A stretch of DNA of 50,416 bases from UBA2365 sp964594045 (lineage in GTDB: Bacteria; Bacteroidota; Bacteroidia; Chitinophagales; Saprospiraceae), in the NCBI GenBank assembly GCA_964594045.1, contig CAZQKR010000029.1:1-50416 (forward strand), in the 5' to 3' direction. Shown in pieces: positions 8,873-18,108 of this stretch. The position numbers and the translations under genes are program-made. Within the stretch, counting starts at the first letter, position 1. The number at the start of each line of letters is the position of its first letter. The notes below the pieces were generated by a model, which did no database searches, had not been told where the DNA came from, and was given only the letters and a program-made list of their open reading frames with translations.

Positions 8873-10270
8873 ATGAATATAAACTTCAAATCATTAAAAC
8901 TTATTTCCGTAGAAAATGGGTTTGATTCCACTTTCAAAAATATAAAAATATTTAATGCAGATATTGATTCAAATCTTGGATATACATGCATATCTTATGC
9001 ATGGGGAGATGAATTTATTCCCCATCCTTATGATAAAAGTATAGACATTTCAAAAAGAACATTACCTGTTATAACAACAGCTATGTATGCTTACCAAAGC
9101 CTGCAAAATAGCAATGAGAAAGACCTGCCAGTAGTAGATAAATTTTGGATCGATAGTTTATGTATGCCAGGGGTAGGTAAAGAAAGAGATCAACATATTT
9201 TTTTGTTAGGTGAGATTTATAATAAGTCTTCAATAGTGGTTGTGGTACTTTCAAAAGAATTTTCTAAGGTTCTGGAAAAAGTAACATTAAGGGTTCCATT
9301 CAATGAAGAAGATCTTGAAATAATCAATAATGATCAATGGGTCTCAAGATATTGGACTTATCAGGAAATAGTAAAATCCGGAAAGGTGTATTTAGTATCG
9401 GAATCAATAGGGGCATTAGTTGTACATGCTTCTGAATTCTTTGAGAAACTAACCCAAGAATTTGATGTTTTTTGCCATTTTCAAAACATAAAGACAATAG
9501 AATCAATTAAAAAGTATCCTTGCATAAGTGCTCTGGAAGCTGTTATTTTGGATCAGCGAATCCAAGAATTCCGGTCAATATATCAGGTTATGGTCCATAT
9601 GGAGTACAGAAAATCAAGTAACGATGATAATAAACTAACAGCAATCAATAGTTTTCTGGCAACAAGCGAAAATTTAGATGTACTTCATTTTGAGAATGAA
9701 TTCACTAAATTATATGAGCTTTGTAAAAGGACCAATGATTATTCCTTTATTTTTAATACGAGTACCCATAGGGAATCAAATAACCGGAAGTGGAAACCAA
9801 CTTTATATGATTTTAAGCCAATATACTCTTGGCTTTATGGCTGGGGTGAGAAGCAATACGGTGAAATTTATCCGGACTATCTATTATTAAAAGATTTCAT
9901 TTTGGAAACCAAAAGTGTTGTTTCCACTGAGGCTGTTACTTATTTAACTAAAATTTTAAAAGATAATGTAACTGCAGAAAGTGCAGATGTTTTGGATTTA
10001 ATAAGAGCAAATTTGTCAGGACTGAACTTCGAAGGATGCTTAGACCCAGTCGAACTCGATAGGGGATTTTATTTTGATCAGTTTAATAATAATTTTGATG
10101 CAAGTAATATCATTGCTATTTGTAGTGGTGTACAATGGCCATTTGGAGCTCCTGCAATGAAATTAGAAAAAAGGGAATCATCTGACATTTACGATTTCAT
10201 ATCAGCGGGTGTGTTTTTTGGAAAAATAAGAGATAAAAATATAACTCATACAACGATTAAAATTGATTGA
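8873..10270 (+). CDS. HET (heterokaryon incompatibility) domain protein
   Basis: The N-terminal 170 residues carry the three landmarks of the HET domain. These are the motif YTCISYAWGD at 37-46, FWIDSLCM at 91-98 followed by a charged helix and IYNKSSIVVVVL, and WVSRYWTYQE at 156-165. In fungi HET domains trigger cell death after non-self recognition, and the fold has been related to TIR. The rest, to residue 465, is unrecognised, with no signal peptide or membrane segment. It is the last gene of the plus-strand block, 43 nt after the TIR-LRR-Roc-COR-TIR gene, and is very AT-rich (about 27% GC in one 60-base sample). A role as effector or adaptor next to TIR sensors is inferred; assignment to the HET family is fairly firm. 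Confidence 0.85.
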   Translation: MNINFKSLKLISVENGFDSTFKNIKIFNADIDSNLGYTCISYAWGDEFIPHPYDKSIDISKRTLPVITTAMYAYQSLQNSNEKDLPVVDKFWIDSLCMPGVGKERDQHIFLLGEIYNKSSIVVVVLSKEFSKVLEKVTLRVPFNEEDLEIINNDQWVSRYWTYQEIVKSGKVYLVSESIGALVVHASEFFEKLTQEFDVFCHFQNIKTIESIKKYPCISALEAVILDQRIQEFRSIYQVMVHMEYRKSSNDDNKLTAINSFLATSENLDVLHFENEFTKLYELCKRTNDYSFIFNTSTHRESNNRKWKPTLYDFKPIYSWLYGWGEKQYGEIYPDYLLLKDFILETKSVVSTEAVTYLTKILKDNVTAESADVLDLIRANLSGLNFEGCLDPVELDRGFYFDQFNNNFDASNIIAICSGVQWPFGAPAMKLEKRESSDIYDFISAGVFFGKIRDKNITHTTIKID

Positions 10271-10428
10271 CCATTAACTGAATTTAATTTCAGAGGTGAA
10301 GAAACTTTTAGAAAATATGGCATTATTTTCTATTGACGATTGTTTTTGCATTGTATGGAATAAATTATTAAATATATAATGTAAAGACATTAAAACTTTT
10401 TATTTATTACGATTTTTTGCACTAAGCA

Positions 10429-10809
10429 TCACTTATTACACCTATTCAGTGATTCATCAATATATTTAAGTATTTCATATCTTGGCCACAACGGGTTTAA
10501 TCTTTGAACCCTGCTTATTTCATCTTCAAGTAATCCACCGGACATAAATCTCAGTCTTAGTTTTTGTTCAAGAATCAATTCTTCACCGGAAAGGTGATTA
10601 TTTTCCTCTACATTTTTAAAAATGTCATTATCCTTCTGAATTTCAGTTTTTGTATATACAGAATTAGGAATGCTTTTTTTAGTTACAAGAATACCATCAT
10701 AATATATCGTTGTAACATTTTCATTTTTTATTAACTCAGGCTCAACTGTATTATTTGTTTTTTTCCATGATCTGAGTATTTGTTTAACAAATAAAAAAAA
10801 TCTCTCCAA
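10429..10809 (-). CDS. Small hypothetical protein
   Basis: This is an unrecognised protein of about 126 residues, lysine- and glutamate-rich, with a short hydrophobic and basic N-terminus (ERFFLFVKQILRSWKK). The only start giving this length is a TTG codon. The frame stays open for 15 codons further upstream before a stop, without an ATG, so the start is uncertain. It is the last gene of the minus-strand block, 160 nt after the 745-residue protein, and faces the HET gene tail to tail. No function is assigned. Confidence 0.55.
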   Translation of the reverse strand: MERFFLFVKQILRSWKKTNNTVEPELIKNENVTTIYYDGILVTKKSIPNSVYTKTEIQKDNDIFKNVEENNHLSGEELILEQKLRLRFMSGGLLEDEISRVQRLNPLWPRYEILKYIDESLNRCNK

Positions 10810-10969
10810 AAAAATAAAAATGAAGCTTTCGATTTTCTTTCTGAGTTGCTTAAGCTATCGCCCTTACACTTTGAATTCATTTTTATATTGTTTTTAGTTT
10901 TATTTACTATTTTTATATGCCTTGAAATGCATGTTTTTTAAGTCTGAAGTCTTCGGAATAATTTATCTT

Positions 10970-13207
10970 TTAGTGATTAAAGACTTTATTAATTTCAATG
11001 CCATCTTTTCGATTATATGAAATATTTGTGATACATTCAACGTGATTTTGCTGCACATTTTTAGGCAAAATATCAATCAAAAACCTGCCAAATGCTCTGC
11101 AATAATGAGAATTTGATTGTATACTGCTTAACTGCCTTACTAATGAGGCATATTTTTTGTCATAAATTTGTCCATTTAACAAATAGTTCCTCATCAATGA
11201 AAAGGTTTTAAAAATGTGATCAAGACTTTGTGAATCTATATGATATGTTTTAATAATATCCATAAAAGTTAGGCATCTGTTAGAACCTTCTTCTTGTTCG
11301 ATGATTAATAGGCCAGGACTTATATTCAGTTCATTGTATTTTGGATGATCTTTTAAATTCAATACTGAATTTGTACTATAATTACTCATAATATGCCCTT
11401 TCCAAAAGGGAGCGTAAATCTTTTCTCTGGTAGATGGATACTTTCTTTCTTCATAAGTGCTCCAATACGGTAAGGCAGCTGCCATGGCTTTGGAAAATTT
11501 ATCCAATACCCCTATATTTTTTTCATAACTCTGGGTTCCCAAAGTTTGAATCAGCCAATGAATAGCTTCTGGTGAAAATTTAACCTGATTGGATACGGTC
11601 AGAACGCGTTTTTTTACATCCTGAAATAATTTTTTAATGGTTTCTTCTATTTTACTGTCAGGATAAAACTGCCATAAAAAGGTGGTATCCAAATGTTCTC
11701 CAAGTTTATCTTGATCACTAATTTTTCCGCCACTGATATCAGCAAAGGCGAGCGTGTATTCAAATTCGGATAATTTCGCCACATTAGCATCTCTAGATAA
11801 TTTGGGCATTTTTGCTTCTATTTCTATACCCCAGTGATGCTGCCAATCTCCTATTTTAGACTTGTAAGTAAATATTCTTTGGTCTGTAATCTGTTGATGA
11901 TTATTAATACTTATTCGTTTAAAAATATTTTCTGTATTATCTTGATTTCCTATAAGTTTTATTCCCAACGCAGTGAGAGAAAAACCCCAGGTTTTATTGA
12001 CTTTTATCTCTTCAAGTTTCAGATAAGAATGTAGTCTGATCTTTTTGTCTTGGTTTAAAATGGCGTCTAATACCGGTTTAATATTGAAATGGATTAACTC
12101 TAAATGAATTTTTTCGAGTGTCTCCAAATCCATTGAACATGACAAGACTACCTCTGAACTTTTTATCTTACAGTATTGGTAGCCAAAACTTATTTTGATG
12201 TTTCTTTTTACACCATCTTCTATTTTCGTGTTTATGTATTTTTTATATTCCTGATATTTTTCTTTGAGCGACACATCCACCTTGTTTTGAATACTTTCCG
12301 GGAGCAGATTTAAAATCAGAGATACAATTTCGTTTTCCTTAACACCAGTCACTTTGTTGTCAAACTTATCTAATGCATCTGTAATCTCTATTTCGGTTTT
12401 TTTAGTTAGTTTTTCAATTATTTGATTTGCAAGTCCCTGAATTACACTTTTAGCTTCATCTGGTTTTGAGAATGAAACGCCAACTCCTGCATCGATTGAA
12501 AAACTTTTATTGCTGTTTTTTTTCTTTTGGACAATCAGGTGATATTCGTTTTGTTCTGTTCTTTTTACAGCCAATGTAAAATGGTCTGAAAAGGTCACAT
12601 CAAATCCAACTTCTACACCGGATTTGACATCAACATCTATGACTCCTGTTTGTTTGATCGAACGCATTACAGATGAAATAGAACCAGTCACTACACCCGC
12701 CCAGGTAAAACTTGCCTTGGTATTTAATTTTCCTTGCCATTCTACACTTAATATATTATCAATCTCTAATTTACTTAAATCTGACGTTTTCAGAAAAGTT
12801 TTATATGCTATCATATCCTTCAGGATAGATGGACCAAGTTCAGTATTGTCATCTTGCTTAGTGAGATATATGGATTTGAAAGTTGATTCCAAATCGATGG
12901 ATGCTTTGATTTTTTCACTTGTTGCACTTACACCAAGTCCGGAAAGAATATCGACGCCATAACTTGCATAGTAACTATCTTTTGTCAGTACGCTTAGATT
13001 GTCGTCATCATGCTCTTTTTTGATTTTTTTTGGTAGGAGGTCAATTTCCAGACTTGTACCTATATTTAATTTGATTGGCAAATTATCGCTACCAAACTCA
13101 TATTCTTTTTTTAATGGGTAAGTTTTAGGAAATCCCGATACTGATTTTACCTGAGTTTTATCTTTGACGATCGGGTCTTCATTTATAATAGATTGGAAAT
13201 CTGACAT
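10970..13207 (-). CDS. Hypothetical 745-residue beta-rich protein
   Basis: I do not recognise a family. The protein has no signal peptide and no clear membrane helix. Residues about 20-260 show alternating polar and nonpolar patterns suggesting many beta strands, including repeated short pieces such as VGFDVTF and AGVGVSFSK. Residues about 260-340 look helical and charged. The C-terminal third is mixed and rich in aromatic residues (LPYWSTYEERKYPS). It starts 13 nt after the DUF4062-like gene and probably shares its transcript. Given the neighbours, a structural, pore-forming or target-binding partner is possible, but no motif proves any of these. Confidence 0.8.
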   Translation of the reverse strand: MSDFQSIINEDPIVKDKTQVKSVSGFPKTYPLKKEYEFGSDNLPIKLNIGTSLEIDLLPKKIKKEHDDDNLSVLTKDSYYASYGVDILSGLGVSATSEKIKASIDLESTFKSIYLTKQDDNTELGPSILKDMIAYKTFLKTSDLSKLEIDNILSVEWQGKLNTKASFTWAGVVTGSISSVMRSIKQTGVIDVDVKSGVEVGFDVTFSDHFTLAVKRTEQNEYHLIVQKKKNSNKSFSIDAGVGVSFSKPDEAKSVIQGLANQIIEKLTKKTEIEITDALDKFDNKVTGVKENEIVSLILNLLPESIQNKVDVSLKEKYQEYKKYINTKIEDGVKRNIKISFGYQYCKIKSSEVVLSCSMDLETLEKIHLELIHFNIKPVLDAILNQDKKIRLHSYLKLEEIKVNKTWGFSLTALGIKLIGNQDNTENIFKRISINNHQQITDQRIFTYKSKIGDWQHHWGIEIEAKMPKLSRDANVAKLSEFEYTLAFADISGGKISDQDKLGEHLDTTFLWQFYPDSKIEETIKKLFQDVKKRVLTVSNQVKFSPEAIHWLIQTLGTQSYEKNIGVLDKFSKAMAAALPYWSTYEERKYPSTREKIYAPFWKGHIMSNYSTNSVLNLKDHPKYNELNISPGLLIIEQEEGSNRCLTFMDIIKTYHIDSQSLDHIFKTFSLMRNYLLNGQIYDKKYASLVRQLSSIQSNSHYCRAFGRFLIDILPKNVQQNHVECITNISYNRKDGIEINKVFNH

Positions 13208-13220
13208 AACTATTGATTTT

Positions 13221-14318
13221 TTACTTAGTTATAAATTGCTTTGAATTATTTATTGCCTGCAAAATAGAATATCTCGCCTCAGCCCGTTTTGTAATTCGTT
13301 CCCTCTCCCCCGATGTTTTCAACCATTGTTCTAAATAATTGATGTTGGAACCCACCGTTTCTGTATTGATACACTTTTGCAGGAAAAACATCTGTATATG
13401 ATTGGTGGTGTCCCAAAGATAGAAGCCAAAAGATGTCTTGTTGACAGCTAAATCAGGAAAGCCAACCAGGTTTTTGACCTGTAGCTCAGTGACTGTACCA
13501 TATACACCGATGATGTGAATGACTCCTTTATTCTTGTTTTTTCCTTGAATGAAAGAGAGTTCTACTAAAAATGGTCGTCCGACATTGGCACGGGCATCTG
13601 CCACACTCATATTGTCAGGTACGGCATTAATATTCAGGATGATGTCAGGAAACATAGCAGGTAAGCTGTCTTCAAGTTTTTTCTTAATTCTGTCGGCTCG
13701 TTCGGCATAAGTTAGCTGCGCAAAATGTAAAGTCTCACCGAAAATTGTAGATTTCCTGACGTGAAACTTCTGTGTCTTAAAAGATTTTTCCAGTGCATCC
13801 AGTATGTAAGATTTTATTTGCGTTAATGCATTTTCGTGAAGTTCCTCAGTAGATGTTGCACTGATAAATTCTCTTCCGAAGTTATTCTTTTCTACATTAG
13901 CCTGAAAGTCAAGATCTTTTTGTTGCTCCAAACCTTTTTTATCCGAACGTGGGAAAACACTGGAAACATCCAGCATGTACATCATCTGTGAATACTTGTC
14001 CACTGCATAAAGGTATTCATCATGGCATATTCCATTACCGTTCAACGCAGGATTCCACCCGGAATCACCATTGTACAATATTACCACGATATTGCACTCA
14101 TTGATTTTATTGATACTGATCTGATGTGCATCCTGTGAACCATCCGGAGCAAAGTTGTTTTCGTGGATAATGACTTCGATGATCTCTTCTCCAAGAAAGG
14201 TTTCCTTTTCTAGTTCTTCACGTAACTTTATCCGCAGGTCTGACAAGGTGATGTTATTGTCCAATCCTGAGGATTGGGTTTTGCTGCGGGAGGAGATGTA
14301 GATGGTGATTTTATGCAT
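13221..14318 (-). CDS. DUF4062-like (TIR-like) domain protein
   Basis: The N-terminal 120 residues resemble DUF4062, a flavodoxin/TIR-like domain often found in conflict-system proteins. The first strand and loop read ITIYISSRSK. A helix with LSDLRIKLREELE follows, then a strand with EVIIHENN, a strand NIVVILYNGDSGW, and the segment GNGICHDEYLYAVD. The remaining 240 residues are unrecognised but include a hydrophobic strand segment (KGVIHIIGVYGTVTEL). It begins 21 nt after the LRR-Roc-COR-TIR gene and lies 13 nt before the 745-residue gene, so the three look co-transcribed. It could be a nucleotide-processing effector or an adaptor. The domain call is moderate; the function is inferred. Confidence 0.75.
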   Translation of the reverse strand: MHKITIYISSRSKTQSSGLDNNITLSDLRIKLREELEKETFLGEEIIEVIIHENNFAPDGSQDAHQISINKINECNIVVILYNGDSGWNPALNGNGICHDEYLYAVDKYSQMMYMLDVSSVFPRSDKKGLEQQKDLDFQANVEKNNFGREFISATSTEELHENALTQIKSYILDALEKSFKTQKFHVRKSTIFGETLHFAQLTYAERADRIKKKLEDSLPAMFPDIILNINAVPDNMSVADARANVGRPFLVELSFIQGKNKNKGVIHIIGVYGTVTELQVKNLVGFPDLAVNKTSFGFYLWDTTNHIQMFFLQKCINTETVGSNINYLEQWLKTSGERERITKRAEARYSILQAINNSKQFITK

Positions 14319-14339
14319 GGCATAGCATGTTTTTTAAAA

Positions 14340-17300
14340 TTATGAAATCAATTCCCGGATTCTTTGTGTAATTTTTTGAAATGCTTCATCCTGGTCAGGC
14401 CATAAACTTACTGGAAGGAGTTTCTCTCCACGTTTTGGCAATATTTCAAAATCAAGTAAATTTTGACCACTTACCATAGGAAATCCTTCTATGTCAAAGG
14501 GTTGAATATAAATTGGAATTATTCTGACATTCCTGAACTTGTTCAGGTCAAGAGCTTTTTTCAATTCTATATCCATACTATATCTGGAAGCTATCAAATC
14601 TGCTGATAACAAAATAATAAAAATGTCGACTTTACTTAAATTTGCAATAATTGTTTCTTCCCACTTATCACCGGGTCGAATTTCAGAATCTACCCAATCT
14701 TTAATTAAGTTGCTATACCGCAAAGATGCCAAATGAGTCCTCAACTTCATCATGTATGAAGCATTGTTGTGCGAATAAGAAATGAATACATTCTTTGCCA
14801 TAGTCATCGAAGTGGAATAATTAAAGAATTTGCTATATGCTGCAAAGAGTGTATTATTTGATTCAAGCCCAAGCTTTATACTCTTAATAGGATGAAATAA
14901 ACTGTCTATCCCATTCGCATACTCTAATCTGTCTATAAACAGGAAGTCGCTTGAGTTTTCTTTCTGGAAATTATTTCTAAATGCCAATTGGTTTATCATG
15001 GTTGTCAGTTCTTTAAAGATCTGTGATTGATTCTCACTTTTTTGAACTGTAATTCTTATTGTACTTTTATTTCCTGCTGACTCTTGAAAACCTCTTATAA
15101 AAATTTTACTTCCATTTTTTTGGTCACCAACCAGACTGAGCGCAAAAAGACCGTGTCGCCAAAAGTGCTTCAATGTAGTAGTATCGGATTTCATTAAATA
15201 ATTAAGCACTGATTCCATTATTTTACTATAGTAAAAATTTGGAAACCGGAGGAGTAAAGAATCCTCATTCAAGTCATTTTCGAACAATTCAATAATATCC
15301 TCAATAACATCTGTGCTGGGCAAATATTTTGGTGAAAAGTAGTAATTCTGTTTAAGGGGATTTGGAAAAAAGAATTGATGATTTTTTAATATTTTATATC
15401 CCAGATTTTCTTGTTCCTTTTCATCAATTTGAAATTCACCATTACCATTATTTATTTTATTTTGAATGAATTTGGTAAGTTCATTATAAACATAATTTGA
15501 CTTATAGATTTTATTTTCTGTTTCATCAAAATAGATATAACCTATATTGTGAAGGAATTTAGCAAAATTTTGTTCCTGAGTTTCATTTTCCAGTATTACC
15601 CAATCTTTAACACTTTTTTTTATTCTTGAAAGTATTTTATTTCTGATGTCATAAAACTGTTTTGAATTTGTCTCTTGTTTTTCTGATTTTTCTTTGAAAT
15701 AAGTAACAAGTTTAGATTTAATTTTAAACAGGTTTTCTTTATTGACATAAAATACATCATTAATTCTGTACGCTGTCAGCAAATTTTTATCGATGTACAA
15801 TCGGTCAATGGGGTAGTTTTCTACATGGGATTGAACTAAAAAAGTAGTTGTTTTATTTAGATCATAACTAATATTTGCAATGGTGTCCAGCCAAAACTCT
15901 ATTCTGTCAGAATTTTGATTATTTAACAGGTCATTTTTCCAAACAACCAAATAGGTAGTATCATTATCCATCCATAATTTATACAGCTCATTTTCATAAA
16001 TTGTATTATTAAAATCAAAAACTTTAATGGTTAATTTTTTACTTATTTTCCAATCATTATAAATATAATTTTTTTGATCATTTTCAGACTTTTTACCTTC
16101 ATTTATCAAAAAATCAGATATTGTCGTTTTCCCAACACCTATATCACCGATAATTACAAGTTTAAAAATCCTGTCTTCCTGATGGCTGCCTCCCTCTTTA
16201 TTTTTGAATTGCTCAAAATAATTGGTAATTTGTTTCAAATCAATTGTTTGAAGGACATAGTCCGGACAATCCTTTATTGGGTTGTTTAAAAGATTAATGA
16301 ATTGAACTTTATTGGATAGTTTAAATATTTCATCACCTATAGTTTCTATCTTATTCGATTGAAGTGAAATATTTTGAACAATTAAATTTGAACTTAAATT
16401 AATATGACCAATGCTTGTTATTTCATTGTTGGAAAGACCTAAATTTTCAATTTGTTTACTTCCTTTTAATTCAATTTTTTCTATTTTGTTTTGGTCTAAA
16501 ACCAACTCTGCAAAATCAGGATTAAACTTGGCGATGAAAGTGGTTAGGTTATTACCACTTAGATAAAGTTTTTTAAGACTTTTAAACTTATCAAAAACAA
16601 TTTCTTCAGATTGTAATTGATTGTTACTCAAATCAATAATTTGAATTGTTTCTTCACAAAATTTAGGGAATTTGATTAAGTTACATTTTCTGATATTTAT
16701 CCTTTGAAGTTTTTTTAATTCAGCAAAATTCAATAATGTATCTGTGTCAAATCTGTTTGGCTGATTTTCGTTTGCTGATTGAATTAATTCTCCTTTTGAT
16801 CCGAAGTTAATGTACTCGGAACCTAAATTAAGCTCCCTGATATGTTCTCCAAAAACATCCAATAATTCAAATATAATTGTGCTGTTTTTTGCAATAATGG
16901 GCACATTGGCATCAGAACTATTCAATTTAGTTTCATCTGAGATGTCTGTTTTTTCACTTGTTAAGTTGCAATTTCCAAGATCCAGACAGCCTTTGAAATT
17001 ACTCCAAACATGATTATATATTAAAAATGAAGGATAACTAAAATCAGTTTGCTTTGTGCGCTCAAAAGCTTCAGCAAGCATTTTATCTGTAAATTGGCAT
17101 GAGACGTCTTTGAGATATCTTATAAAATCTTCCTTTTTTCCACATAGTTGATTGAATAAGGTAGATCGATATTTTAATGCATTTTTTGTATTATATTTAT
17201 TTAATTCGATATTATTATCCAAATCAAGAATTCTAAGGTTCTTGAGTGTAAAAATCACTTTATCAAAGGCATTTACATCGGTTAGCTGTGAAGTATTATA

Positions 17301-17909
17301 TAGAAATAGTTTTTCTAATGAGCTATGATTTTGAATAAAGTTTATCGTGTTTATATTAGTACCGGACAAATCAAGCAGCGTTAATTGAAAAGAATTAAAA
17401 TAATCACTATTGATTGAACCGATAGGATTTTGCATCAAAAAGAGTTGTTTAAGTGAAGAGGGTAACTTTAATTTTTCTTCTAACTTTGATATATTATTAT
17501 TGGATAAGCCAAGGAATGTAAGTTTTTCACAACCTGATAAATCAACTTCCTCCAGTTTGTTGTCTGAAAGTTCAATCCGTGTTAAATTTTTACTTGGGTG
17601 TGCTGAATTTTTGATTTCTGTCAATCCAAGATCACATAAGTGTATCGTTTGAATACTAGTGGGCAATAATCCAATATCAAACTTTGACAATTGGTTTTTT
17701 ATTCCAATTTTGGATTTTTGTTTCTGACCCTCTATCCATAGGTAATTTCCAAGATTAATCTCTTCAACAGTTTCTAAGTTGTTGAAGATTTCTTTGTGTT
17801 GTTCAATCCAATAATCGTCAATTCCGCATTGGCTAAGGTCAAGATAAATCAGTTTATTAACTAAACAATATTTAATGATATCTTCTGGATTATTGGAGGT
17901 TGGTATCAT
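14340..17909 (-). CDS. LRR-Roc-COR-TIR protein with degenerate GTPase motifs
   Basis: Residues about 20-240 and 300-550 form two blocks of leucine-rich repeats, each opened by an N-cap-like motif (LDLSQCGI; LDLGNCNL). A Roc domain follows with an intact P-loop, GDIGVGKT, at 588-595. Its switch II reads DFNN where DFGG is expected, and the G4 position reads VQSHVE instead of NKxD. It may therefore bind nucleotide weakly or be unable to cycle normally. A COR-like region leads to a C-terminal TIR at about 1037-1189 (KNVFISYS; RPGDKWEE) that keeps the candidate catalytic glutamate (MDIEL, E1115). It leads a three-gene minus-strand set with the DUF4062-like and 745-residue proteins. The 199 nt upstream could hold its own promoter. 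Confidence 0.9.
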   Translation of the reverse strand: MIPTSNNPEDIIKYCLVNKLIYLDLSQCGIDDYWIEQHKEIFNNLETVEEINLGNYLWIEGQKQKSKIGIKNQLSKFDIGLLPTSIQTIHLCDLGLTEIKNSAHPSKNLTRIELSDNKLEEVDLSGCEKLTFLGLSNNNISKLEEKLKLPSSLKQLFLMQNPIGSINSDYFNSFQLTLLDLSGTNINTINFIQNHSSLEKLFLYNTSQLTDVNAFDKVIFTLKNLRILDLDNNIELNKYNTKNALKYRSTLFNQLCGKKEDFIRYLKDVSCQFTDKMLAEAFERTKQTDFSYPSFLIYNHVWSNFKGCLDLGNCNLTSEKTDISDETKLNSSDANVPIIAKNSTIIFELLDVFGEHIRELNLGSEYINFGSKGELIQSANENQPNRFDTDTLLNFAELKKLQRINIRKCNLIKFPKFCEETIQIIDLSNNQLQSEEIVFDKFKSLKKLYLSGNNLTTFIAKFNPDFAELVLDQNKIEKIELKGSKQIENLGLSNNEITSIGHINLSSNLIVQNISLQSNKIETIGDEIFKLSNKVQFINLLNNPIKDCPDYVLQTIDLKQITNYFEQFKNKEGGSHQEDRIFKLVIIGDIGVGKTTISDFLINEGKKSENDQKNYIYNDWKISKKLTIKVFDFNNTIYENELYKLWMDNDTTYLVVWKNDLLNNQNSDRIEFWLDTIANISYDLNKTTTFLVQSHVENYPIDRLYIDKNLLTAYRINDVFYVNKENLFKIKSKLVTYFKEKSEKQETNSKQFYDIRNKILSRIKKSVKDWVILENETQEQNFAKFLHNIGYIYFDETENKIYKSNYVYNELTKFIQNKINNGNGEFQIDEKEQENLGYKILKNHQFFFPNPLKQNYYFSPKYLPSTDVIEDIIELFENDLNEDSLLLRFPNFYYSKIMESVLNYLMKSDTTTLKHFWRHGLFALSLVGDQKNGSKIFIRGFQESAGNKSTIRITVQKSENQSQIFKELTTMINQLAFRNNFQKENSSDFLFIDRLEYANGIDSLFHPIKSIKLGLESNNTLFAAYSKFFNYSTSMTMAKNVFISYSHNNASYMMKLRTHLASLRYSNLIKDWVDSEIRPGDKWEETIIANLSKVDIFIILLSADLIASRYSMDIELKKALDLNKFRNVRIIPIYIQPFDIEGFPMVSGQNLLDFEILPKRGEKLLPVSLWPDQDEAFQKITQRIRELIS

Positions 17910-18108
17910 TTGTGACTTTTATTGTATTATGTAATATGGATCATCAGAAATCTTTCAATAATACTGCAAAGAAGTTAGAATCATTTTCATAAGTTTCATG
18001 TAGTCTCAATTAGCATTAAGAGAGTAAAAATCTATAAATGGTGTTGACTATTTCGGAGCGTATAAAAATCAATACCAAAATAGGTAATACAATTATTTTT
18101 TCTTCATT

